From Bacillota bacterium (lineage in GTDB: Bacteria; Bacillota; Clostridia; Christensenellales; CAG-138): a DNA stretch of 9,924 nt. The first letter of the stretch is position 1; each line of letters starts with the position of its first letter. Both the position numbers and the translations under genes were made by a program. This document shows, in pieces, positions 1 to 5,264 of the stretch. Under the pieces are notes generated by a model. The model saw only the letters and a program-made list of their open reading frames with translations, was not told the DNA's origin and made no database searches. The stretch spans positions 1-9,924 of the forward strand of contig JAEWMV010000116.1 of the NCBI GenBank assembly GCA_023393045.1, given 5' to 3'.

Positions 1-1
1 G

Positions 2-226
2 GCAAAGGAGATCGACGAAGATGCCGTCCGGGGTTCCCTTCTGCCTTGCGACGGAAGGCTGCTGCAGATCAGCCAATATGCGGCGCTGTATGCGGTCATC
101 GGCACGCGCTTCGGCGGGGATGGCAAAACCACCTTTGCCCTGCCCGATTACAGCAAGCTGACGCCGCCGGTGTTCGGCGCGAAATACTATATCCGCGTAT
201 TCGGAAGCTTCCCCCTGCGCGGATGA
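2..226 (+). CDS. Phage tail collar / MdpB-like protein, 3' end (partial)
   Basis: The open frame enters from the left edge and gives 74 residues before TGA. It carries the hallmark of the Tail Collar domain (microcystin-dependent protein MdpB family): LPCDGRLLQIS, then YAALYAVIGTRFGGDG, then FALPDY. The C-terminus KYYIRVFGSFPLRG matches the short bacterial version, which ends in an aromatic-rich strand and lacks the long fibre tail. These proteins resemble phage short tail fibres, but in Firmicutes they are often chromosomal, in small clusters beside a GNAT gene, as here (16-nt gap to the next start codon). Their cellular role is not established. The N-terminus is outside the window, so full length and start are unknown. 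Nothing else phage-like is visible, so I do not call a prophage. Confidence 0.85.
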   Translation, partial: AKEIDEDAVRGSLLPCDGRLLQISQYAALYAVIGTRFGGDGKTTFALPDYSKLTPPVFGAKYYIRVFGSFPLRG

Positions 227-241
227 GGCGGAAAGACGAAA

Positions 242-1144
242 ATGAACACGATGCGGGCATTGTGTATCAAGCTTGTGGGACAGCTTGACAAAGAGGATTA
301 TGAGAGAATAAGCGCGCTCGCGCGGCTCTGCGGCGAGATGGATCATGTCGCGCTCAAGCTGGAGCTCGACTATAAGCTTGCCGCAGCAAGTGCCGCCGAT
401 GCCGATGGAATCAACGAGTTTATGGCGTTCGACGGGGAAACGCTCGTGGGCTATATTGGCCTGTGCGCTTTCGGCGGGGCATCTTCACCCTTTGAGGCGA
501 CGGGCATGGTGCATCCTGATTACAGGCGGCGCGGCATTTTCACCGCGCTGCACGAGCGGGTGATAGAGGAATGCGCGCGCAGAAAACCCGCCGGACTTCT
601 CCTCCTGTGCGACGGGAAGTCGGCCGCGGGACAGGCCTTCATCAAAAAGGCCGGGGGCATATACCGGTTTTCGGAATATGAAATGTATCTGAAACGAGAA
701 GATTCGATGCAGGACGGAGCGCGGCTTTGCGGTGTGAGCCTGCATAAGGCGACCAACGCCGGCGCGCACGAAGTGGCAAGGCAGAACGCCATCTACTGGG
801 GCGGCTCGTGCGAAGACGAGGCCGCATCCATCCTCCCCGAGGAGGAAGAAAAGCGCGGCCTCGTCATATACCTTGCGAAGAAAGGCGGCAAAGTCGTGGG
901 CAAGGTTCATCTGCAGAATGCAGCGGGCACGGGCGGTATCTACGGCCTCGGCGTCCTGCCGGAGCGGCGGGGGAAGGGCTATGGGCGCGCGATACTGCTG
1001 CTTGCGATTGAAAAGCTCAGGGAGGCGGGCGCAAGGGAAATCATGCTCCAGGTCGAGGCGAAGAACGCGACCGCGCTTGGCCTGTATCAATCCTGCGGCT
1101 TTTCGGAAACTTCCACGATGGATTATTTTGAAATGGGTTATTGA
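242..1144 (+). CDS. Tandem GNAT-family N-acetyltransferase
   Basis: A 300-residue protein with two GNAT folds. These enzymes move an acetyl group from acetyl-CoA to an amine; the substrate cannot be read from the sequence. The first domain has the acetyl-CoA-binding motif A at residues 88-100 (GMVHPDYRRRGIF). The second has it at 236-252, with RRGKGYGRA fitting the R/Q-x-x-G-x-G/A pyrophosphate-binding loop, and later N275-A-T-A-x-x-LY, the usual end of a GNAT domain (NxxAxxLYxxxGF). The second domain therefore looks catalytically complete; the first is more divergent and may be structural. The gene begins 16 nt after the tail-collar stop with only a weak purine-rich ribosome site (GGCGGAAAG), and ATG 251 is an alternative start. 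The two genes probably share a transcript. The 3' end faces the TetR gene with a 14-nt gap. Confidence 0.88.
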   Translation: MNTMRALCIKLVGQLDKEDYERISALARLCGEMDHVALKLELDYKLAAASAADADGINEFMAFDGETLVGYIGLCAFGGASSPFEATGMVHPDYRRRGIFTALHERVIEECARRKPAGLLLLCDGKSAAGQAFIKKAGGIYRFSEYEMYLKREDSMQDGARLCGVSLHKATNAGAHEVARQNAIYWGGSCEDEAASILPEEEEKRGLVIYLAKKGGKVVGKVHLQNAAGTGGIYGLGVLPERRGKGYGRAILLLAIEKLREAGAREIMLQVEAKNATALGLYQSCGFSETSTMDYFEMGY

Positions 1145-1158
1145 TATTACGGGATGCT

Positions 1159-1743
1159 TCAGTCTTTCCCAAACGCGCCCTCGACATAATCATCGATGAG
1201 CTTGTTGCGCCCTTCGCCGCTTCTCAAGTCGATGCCCAGCGTCTGTTTTACGATTTGTGTGCGCAAAAATATGCCCTGCAGGGATAATATCATAAAAGCC
1301 GCCAGTTCCCTCGGGTCGCCCGCAATATTTCTTTCCTTCAATACCGCCTCGATTAGGGGCGCATAGCCGTTGATGGTCTGCTCGGTATTGTCCCCCGGGC
1401 GGGCGTTTTGATGGTCGGTCAGTATGGATATCCTTGAAATGTTCTCATTTGCGTAGAGGAAATCAAGCGTGTAGCGCATGCGCAACTTCAGCGTATCCAG
1501 GGCGGTTTCGCCCAGCAGAGCGGGGGATTGGCGGGGCACGGCACCGATGACCCTGCCGATGATCTCCTGCACGCATTGGGCGATCAGATTATCCTTGGTC
1601 TGGAAATGGTAGTTGATCTGGCTCAGCCCGATGCCCGCCGCCGCGCAGATATCGCGGACGGTGATCTCCTCGGGCCTGCTTTCTTTCTCCTCAATCAGTT
1701 TGATGGTCGCCTCGATGATTTTTCGCTTGATGTCCTGTTTCAT
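1159..1743 (-). CDS. TetR/AcrR-family transcriptional regulator
   Basis: A 194-residue protein, the usual TetR length. The N-terminal DNA-binding domain is clear: helix-turn-helix at about residues 27-47, ITVRDICAAAGIGLSQINYH followed by F, then the typical K50-x-x-L53 that closes the domain. The C-terminal ligand and dimer domain (about 60-194) is variable, so no ligand can be named. Proteins of this family bind palindromic operators as dimers and release them on ligand binding. The ATG follows the membrane-protein stop by 9 nt on the minus strand, with a GAGGG ribosome site that begins at the upstream stop codon (TGAGGGACTGACATG), so the two genes are one operon and likely translationally coupled. 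The 21-bp palindrome at 2156-2176 on the operon promoter is the obvious candidate operator for autoregulation (inference). Confidence 0.92.
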   Translation of the reverse strand: MKQDIKRKIIEATIKLIEEKESRPEEITVRDICAAAGIGLSQINYHFQTKDNLIAQCVQEIIGRVIGAVPRQSPALLGETALDTLKLRMRYTLDFLYANENISRISILTDHQNARPGDNTEQTINGYAPLIEAVLKERNIAGDPRELAAFMILSLQGIFLRTQIVKQTLGIDLRSGEGRNKLIDDYVEGAFGKD

Positions 1744-1752
1744 GTCAGTCCC

Positions 1753-2112
1753 TCATTTAAGAAGATGGCCGAAGCGCGCGATGACGGTTTTCACAACCAT
1801 GCAAAGCGCTATGACGATCAGCGCCGTCTTCGGTTCGCCCAGATACGGCAGGTTCCATTTGAATATTTGGGCGAGCAGCGCCGCGAGCGCGAGCGCGCCG
1901 ACGAGGTATCCCGCGATCGACAGCGGATGCGCGGGGGCAGCGCTTACGAATTTGCCCACGCTGAACGTGCACAGGCAAAAGCCGATCGCTCCGAGCGTGA
2001 TGGCGGCCGTCCTCGGCCCGTTGATGAACAGAAACCTGCCGCCGCTCAGGCCCAGCGCCGCAAGCAGCGCGGACACGACGATAATGGCGGCAGAAATCCC
2101 CAATCCCTTCAT
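1753..2112 (-). CDS. Small four-helix membrane protein of unknown function
   Basis: A 119-residue hydrophobic protein with four predicted membrane helices at about residues 4-22, 35-53, 63-83 and 95-112, joined by short loops. The FLFINGPR segment (about 27-34) and the KWNLPYLGEPK loop (about 85-95) are the most polar parts. I recognise no family. The start is well supported: AAAGGAG lies 8 nt upstream of ATG on the minus strand (plus positions 2121-2127). It is the first gene of the operon with the TetR regulator and sits behind a near-consensus promoter. The arrangement of a small membrane protein ahead of its own TetR repressor suggests a role in export, envelope stress or membrane sensing, but nothing in the sequence shows transport activity. 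Confidence 0.8.
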   Translation of the reverse strand: MKGLGISAAIIVVSALLAALGLSGGRFLFINGPRTAAITLGAIGFCLCTFSVGKFVSAAPAHPLSIAGYLVGALALAALLAQIFKWNLPYLGEPKTALIVIALCMVVKTVIARFGHLLK

Positions 2113-2155
2113 AGATCATACTCCTTTCAAAGCGCGGGCACAAGCTATGAACACG

Positions 2156-2176
2156 GTTTGGAACAATGTTCGAAAC
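2156..2176. promoter_or_regulatory. 21-bp palindromic operator, probable TetR binding site
   Basis: Arms GTTTGGAACA and TGTTCGAAAC flank a single central A; 9 of the 10 arm positions pair (only G2160/G2171 fails). The site begins 2 bp downstream of the -10 box and covers the expected transcription start of the minus-strand operon, where a bound repressor would block initiation. Its size and symmetry are typical of TetR dimer sites. That this particular TetR binds it is inferred from position alone. Confidence 0.75.
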
Positions 2177-2178
2177 AA

Positions 2179-2207
2179 AGTATAATATCAAAAAGCAGGC
2201 ATGTCAA
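2179..2207 (-). promoter_or_regulatory. SigA-type promoter of the membrane protein / TetR operon
   Basis: On the minus strand the -35 hexamer TTGACA (plus 2202-2207) matches consensus fully. It is followed by a 17-nt spacer and TATACT (plus 2179-2184), which matches 5 of 6 bases. Transcription should start near 2172 and give a leader of about 60 nt before the ATG at 2112. It is the best promoter in the window. Confidence 0.85.
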
Positions 2208-2215
2208 CATATAAA

Positions 2216-2476
2216 AAGGAATAATCGGAGATCCGGCGCGCTTCATCGGCGCGGCGAAGAGTGCACGCCAAACAGTTGCGGCAAAGCCCCGGGCGTGATA
2301 TATTTACGGCAACAAATTCCATAAAACAGCACCCTTTTCCCCCGAACGGCGGGCGTTTGAAGAGATCCGCCCGGCGGGGATGCAGGCATGGGGGCAGCCC
2401 CGCTTTGCCCGAAAAACGCCTTGCGTCCAATATGAGGGACAGGGCAGGATAGGCCGATTTGGGGGGGAATGCGCGC
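2216..2476. other. GC-rich non-coding stretch with no supported gene
   Basis: Upstream of the minus operon promoter and of the candidate promoter for the diguanylate cyclase. I find no convincing gene. There are small GC-rich inverted repeats, such as CGGGCG (2350-2355) with CGCCCG (2368-2373), but these are expected by chance at this base composition. A run of seven G lies at 2461-2467. Open frames on both strands lack ribosome sites and recognisable protein patterns. Confidence 0.5.
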
Positions 2477-2503
2477 AAAAAGAGCGGATAAACCGCCCGA
2501 TAT
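2477..2503 (+). promoter_or_regulatory. Candidate sigma-28 (SigD) promoter for the diguanylate cyclase
   Basis: AAAA (2477-2480), a 15-nt spacer and CCCGATAT (2496-2503) match the motility sigma factor consensus TAAA-N15-GCCGATAT at 3 of 4 and 7 of 8 positions. A sigma-28 promoter would suit a c-di-GMP gene close to chemotaxis genes. The overlapping TATACT (2501-2506) could instead be a SigA -10 box, but no good -35 precedes it. The call rests on motif match only. Confidence 0.4.
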
Positions 2504-2534
2504 ACTGTTTTGCGCGGGGAATCCGAACGAAACA

Positions 2535-2620
2535 TTGAATGATATTGTCCATTCGAAGAAGGGCGCTTTATGTCGCTTTGGCGGGCGGCATAAAGGTATG
2601 GCGCAATGTGTGACGCCAAA
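2535..2620 (+). promoter_or_regulatory. Structured 5' leader RNA with alternative pairings
   Basis: Three hairpins occur in a row. Hairpin 1: TTGAATG (2535-2541) with CATTCGA (2550-2556), one T-G wobble. Hairpin 2: an 11-bp stem at 2566-2595, CTTTATGTCGC with GCGGCATAAAG, one wobble, 8-nt loop TTTGGCGG. Hairpin 3: TGGCG (2599-2603) with CGCCA (2614-2618). The loop of hairpin 2 (TTTGGCG, 2577-2583) is perfectly complementary to CGCCAAA (2614-2620), so a 7-bp pseudoknot can form in place of hairpin 3. The structure ends 18 nt before the AGGAGG of the GGDEF gene. The layout suggests a cis-acting RNA switch or protein-binding leader. I could not match it to the c-di-GMP-I riboswitch or another class I know. 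Chance pairing is possible in GC-rich DNA. Confidence 0.45.
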
Positions 2621-2656
2621 TAGGCGCAGGCCGGATTCAGGAGGTAAAACGACGCG

Positions 2657-4465
2657 ATGAGGAAATGGCTCACGATCCCCTTAATCCTGTTCCTGGTCAT
2701 CACCATTGGCGTCATCGGCTGCCTTTTGATTCAGGCAAGCTTCGACAACGCGCGCCTGATGCTCAGCGAGCTTCACGCGCAGATACAGACGCAGGTGGGC
2801 AAGGAGCTTTCCGAGCAACTGAGCCTGGCGATGCAGCTCAACCAGATCAACCACGACTCCCTTGATATGGGGATACTCGACCTCGACTCCACCGCGATAC
2901 GCGAGAGGTATTTCGTCGCGCATATCAAAAGCTATCCCAATGTGGCGATGACCTACATCGCCCTTCCGGACGGCTCTCTCTACGGCGCAAGACGCACCGC
3001 GGGCGGGGAAATCCAGGCTGTGCGCAGCAACGCCGCGACGGGCGGCGACTTATGGTATTACAGCATATCTGGCACGGGCGAGGGGGCGCAGTTCGTCGAA
3101 AAATATCCCGATTTTGATCCGCGCGAGCACCCGTGGTACAGCAAGGCCGTGGACATCGGCGCGCCCACCCTCACGGATGTGTACAGCCATTTCACCCTCC
3201 ATGGACCCACGATCACCGCCAGTAGCCCGTTCTATGACGAGGAGGGGCGGCTCGTCGGCGTTTTCGGCGTGGATTATATCCTCTCGTGGCTGGGGGACAC
3301 CCTGCACAGCCTTCCCATCGGCGCTTCGGGCCGGGTGTTTGTGACCGACAGCGAGGGCAAGCTCATCGCGGCTTCGTTTGACGCCGCGCTGTATCGGCTG
3401 GTAGACGGAGCGTCCCAGCTGATTTCCGTGCGGGAGAGCGAAAGCCCGCTGGTTCAGGCGGCGCTTGCCGTGCCCGAGGCGGGCGGGTTCGATGTGCTGC
3501 CGCATTTCACCGTGGACGGCGAAAAATATTATGTGGGCGTATCCCACTTTCAGGAATACGGCGTCAGTTGGAACATCTATGTGATTTCGGCGGAAAGCGA
3601 CTTCCTCGGCGGCATGAGGGACGCCACCGTGCAGACCGGGTTCATACTCATCGGCGCGACCGCGGCTGCGGTTTTCATCGCCACATGGATGGCCGGACGC
3701 CTGACAAAGCCCATCATCAGCCTGAGCAAAGCGGCGGAGGCATTGACCCGCGGGGATTTCGTGCCGATCGACGACGACGGGCGCCAGGATGAGCTTGGCG
3801 TGCTCAAACGCGCCTTCAACGAGATGGGACGGCAGCTCACGGACATGGTTGCGACGCTTGAAAAGGAAGTCGCGCTGCGCACGCAGGAGCTTAAGGAGCG
3901 CAACGAAGAGTTGAAGCGGCTCTCCTATCAGGACGGGCTCACGGGCATCGCCAACAGGCGCCGCTTTGACGAGACCATGGAGCGGGCGTGGAACGCGGCG
4001 CTGCGCCATGAGAGGCCGATGGCCGTTCTCATGCTCGACATTGACTTTTTCGGAGAATATAACGACGCGTTTGGGCATCAGGCAGGGGACGAGTGCCTCA
4101 GGGGCATAGGCAATGTGCTCAGGGAAAAAGTGCGCAGGGCGAGCGATCTGGCGGCGCGTTACGGCGGCGAGGAATTTGCAATCATCCTGCAGGATCCCGA
4201 GCGGGATAAGCTTTACACCTACGCGGAAAGCATTAGGGAGAGCATTGAGGCGCTCAACATCGGCCGCGCGGGCCTGCCCCGCGGGATGGTGACGGTGAGC
4301 GTGGGCGCGGCCGTCATGAAGCCGGAAAGGGGCGCTACGTCCGCCACGCTCATCGAGCGCGCGGATAAGGCGCTCTATCAGGCCAAGCAGAACGGGCGCA
4401 ACCGCGTTGTTGTGGATGACAGGGGCGATATGGAGCATACTCAGGGGCAGGAGGATACGCAATGA
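2657..4465 (+). CDS. Membrane diguanylate cyclase (Cache-like sensor, HAMP, GGDEF)
   Basis: A 602-residue enzyme predicted to make cyclic di-GMP from two GTP. Order: membrane helix at about residues 5-27; extracellular sensor at about 30-325 of double-Cache type (Y-x-DFDPREHPWY and LVGVFGVDYILSWL are typical); second helix at about 329-350; HAMP at about 345-400; a charged linker helix to about 425; GGDEF domain to about 590. The active-site loop is GGEEF (residues 503-507). The inhibitory site RASD lies exactly five residues before it, so product inhibition is expected. The metal-site segment reads D461-I-D-F-F-G-E-Y-N-D; Gly466 replaces the lysine usually found there. The AGGAGG at 2639-2644 is 12 nt before the ATG, somewhat far. 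The last codons overlap the DUF4180 gene (ATGA). Confidence 0.95.
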   Translation: MRKWLTIPLILFLVITIGVIGCLLIQASFDNARLMLSELHAQIQTQVGKELSEQLSLAMQLNQINHDSLDMGILDLDSTAIRERYFVAHIKSYPNVAMTYIALPDGSLYGARRTAGGEIQAVRSNAATGGDLWYYSISGTGEGAQFVEKYPDFDPREHPWYSKAVDIGAPTLTDVYSHFTLHGPTITASSPFYDEEGRLVGVFGVDYILSWLGDTLHSLPIGASGRVFVTDSEGKLIAASFDAALYRLVDGASQLISVRESESPLVQAALAVPEAGGFDVLPHFTVDGEKYYVGVSHFQEYGVSWNIYVISAESDFLGGMRDATVQTGFILIGATAAAVFIATWMAGRLTKPIISLSKAAEALTRGDFVPIDDDGRQDELGVLKRAFNEMGRQLTDMVATLEKEVALRTQELKERNEELKRLSYQDGLTGIANRRRFDETMERAWNAALRHERPMAVLMLDIDFFGEYNDAFGHQAGDECLRGIGNVLREKVRRASDLAARYGGEEFAIILQDPERDKLYTYAESIRESIEALNIGRAGLPRGMVTVSVGAAVMKPERGATSATLIERADKALYQAKQNGRNRVVVDDRGDMEHTQGQEDTQ

Positions 4466-4827
4466 CCATAGAAGTCAAACGGGAGAGCGGCGCGCAATAT
4501 GCGCTGGTAAAAGGAGAAGGCGTGCTCGTTTACGACGTGCAGTCCGCGCTGGATATCATGATGACGGTGCATTACGAAAGCGGATTGAGCCGTATGGCAA
4601 TCCGCAAGGAAGCCCTTGCGGAGGATTTCTTTATTCTTAGCACCCGCTTCGCCGGGGAGGTCTTGCAGAAGTTCGTCAACTACCGCATGAAGCTCGCGGT
4701 GATCGGCGATTTTTCAAAATACACGAGTAAGCCGCTGCGCGACTTTATATATGAGAGCAACAAGGGGAACGCCGTTTTCTTCGTATCCTCGGAAGATGAG
4801 GCGGCGAAAATGCTCTCCGGCGTTTAG
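4462..4827 (+). CDS. DUF4180 protein, coupled to the diguanylate cyclase
   Basis: A 121-residue soluble protein matching the DUF4180 pattern: ALDIMMTVHYESG (about 29-41), then EDFFILSTRFAGEVLQKFVN (about 54-73), KLAVIGDFSKYTSKPLRDFI (about 77-96), YESNKG (97-102) and FFVSSEDEA (106-114). The length fits a complete single-domain member. The function of the family is unknown; the alternating strand/helix pattern recalls small regulatory alpha/beta domains such as STAS, but that is only an impression. Its ATG overlaps the GGDEF stop (ATGA, 4462-4465) and an AGGAGG lies about 8 nt upstream, so the two proteins are probably made together. Terminator-like palindromes follow the gene. Confidence 0.9.
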   Translation: MTIEVKRESGAQYALVKGEGVLVYDVQSALDIMMTVHYESGLSRMAIRKEALAEDFFILSTRFAGEVLQKFVNYRMKLAVIGDFSKYTSKPLRDFIYESNKGNAVFFVSSEDEAAKMLSGV

Positions 4828-4862
4828 GCGGCGGGGCCGCTTTGGCGCATGCGCCCTGTTTT
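4828..4862 (+). terminator. Terminator-like palindromes after the GGDEF-DUF4180 operon
   Basis: Directly after the stop codon come GCGGC-GGG-GCCGC (4828-4840) followed by TTT, and the perfect 12-bp palindrome GGCGCATGCGCC (4844-4855) followed by CTGTTTT. The arm GGCGCAT can also pair with ATGCGCC at 4864-4870, giving a longer alternative stem. The U-tracts are short, so efficiency as an intrinsic terminator is uncertain. Confidence 0.5.
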
Positions 4863-4867
4863 GATGC

Positions 4868-4895
4868 GCCCGAACATACGATGTATGGATCGGGC
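4868..4895. repeat. 28-nt imperfect hairpin / dyad
   Basis: GCCCGA (4868-4873) pairs with TCGGGC (4890-4895) and, inside it, CATAC (4875-4879) with GTATG (4883-4887) around a GAT loop. The two stems are separated by a 1-nt and 2-nt internal bulge. No T-run follows, so it is unlikely to be a terminator by itself. It could be an RNA element at the end of the upstream transcript or a protein-binding dyad ahead of the LuxR gene. Confidence 0.45.
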
Positions 4896-4983
4896 AAATC
4901 CTGAGAGGCCATGTTTTTACTCGCGTACAGCACGATTTTTTATAAAATGACCGACATACACATGTTCGTGCAACCCTTCCGGA

Positions 4984-5010
4984 GAAAACAAGCACCGGTG
5001 TAACCGATAA
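4984..5010 (+). promoter_or_regulatory. Weak sigma-28-like site upstream of the LuxR-type gene
   Basis: GAAA (4984-4987), a 15-nt spacer and ACCGATAA (5003-5010) match the sigma-28 consensus TAAA-N15-GCCGATAA at 3 of 4 and 7 of 8 positions. It would give a long leader of about 250 nt. It is listed because the same kind of match occurs before the GGDEF gene; confidence is low. Confidence 0.25.
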
Positions 5011-5065
5011 TGCGCGGGCATCAACGCCGAAAAGAAAAGCCGCGGGCGTAAAGATAGCGTAAAAA

Positions 5066-5112
5066 TTGGAAAATTGTAGTAAATTGACGTCTTTTATGAT
5101 AAAATTTTAACC
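5066..5112 (+). promoter_or_regulatory. AT-rich candidate promoter block for the LuxR-type gene
   Basis: This stretch is strikingly AT-rich against its surroundings. It contains TTGACG (5084-5089) with TTTAAC 16 nt downstream (5106-5111, 4 of 6), and a separate TATGAT (5095-5100, 5 of 6) that lacks a good -35. The exact start cannot be decided. A leader of about 145 nt would follow, including a short stem GCGCGG (5145-5150) with CCGCGC (5159-5164). Confidence 0.4.
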
Positions 5113-5264
5113 AACAGAGAGACAAAACGCGATTTTGGGCAAAAGCGCGGGCAGCGCTCCGCGCAGCGTTGTCGCTCCTTCAATTACAGAAACAGAAAAA
5201 ACTGCACATCTGAATGAAACCCCGTATGATGGAGCTCCCCCAAAATATTTGGAGGAACAGTGAG

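Noticed and set aside
1141..1162. Shared bidirectional terminator between the GNAT and TetR genes
   Set aside because: The 14-nt gap has no hairpin or T-tract; the genes simply converge.
2188..2715. A 175-codon minus-strand frame across the GGDEF leader
   Set aside because: It begins inside the GGDEF gene, runs through the minus operon promoter, lacks a ribosome site and matches no family.
3050..4462. A 470-codon minus-strand frame opposite the GGDEF gene
   Set aside because: Shadow of the diguanylate cyclase; composition is rich in R, H, A and P with no recognisable domain.
4887..5010. Possible c-di-GMP-I or TPP riboswitch (CGGGCAAATCCTGAGAGG and GGTGTAACCGAT, with ATCGG/CCGAT pairing)
   Set aside because: The central hairpin and GACGCAAAGC core of the c-di-GMP-I class are absent, and only CTGAGA of the TPP consensus is present; the likeness is superficial.
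5214..5264. Upstream ATG start for the LuxR-type protein
   Set aside because: No ribosome site precedes it, whereas GGAGG is well placed for ATG 5265, where the family homology begins shortly after.
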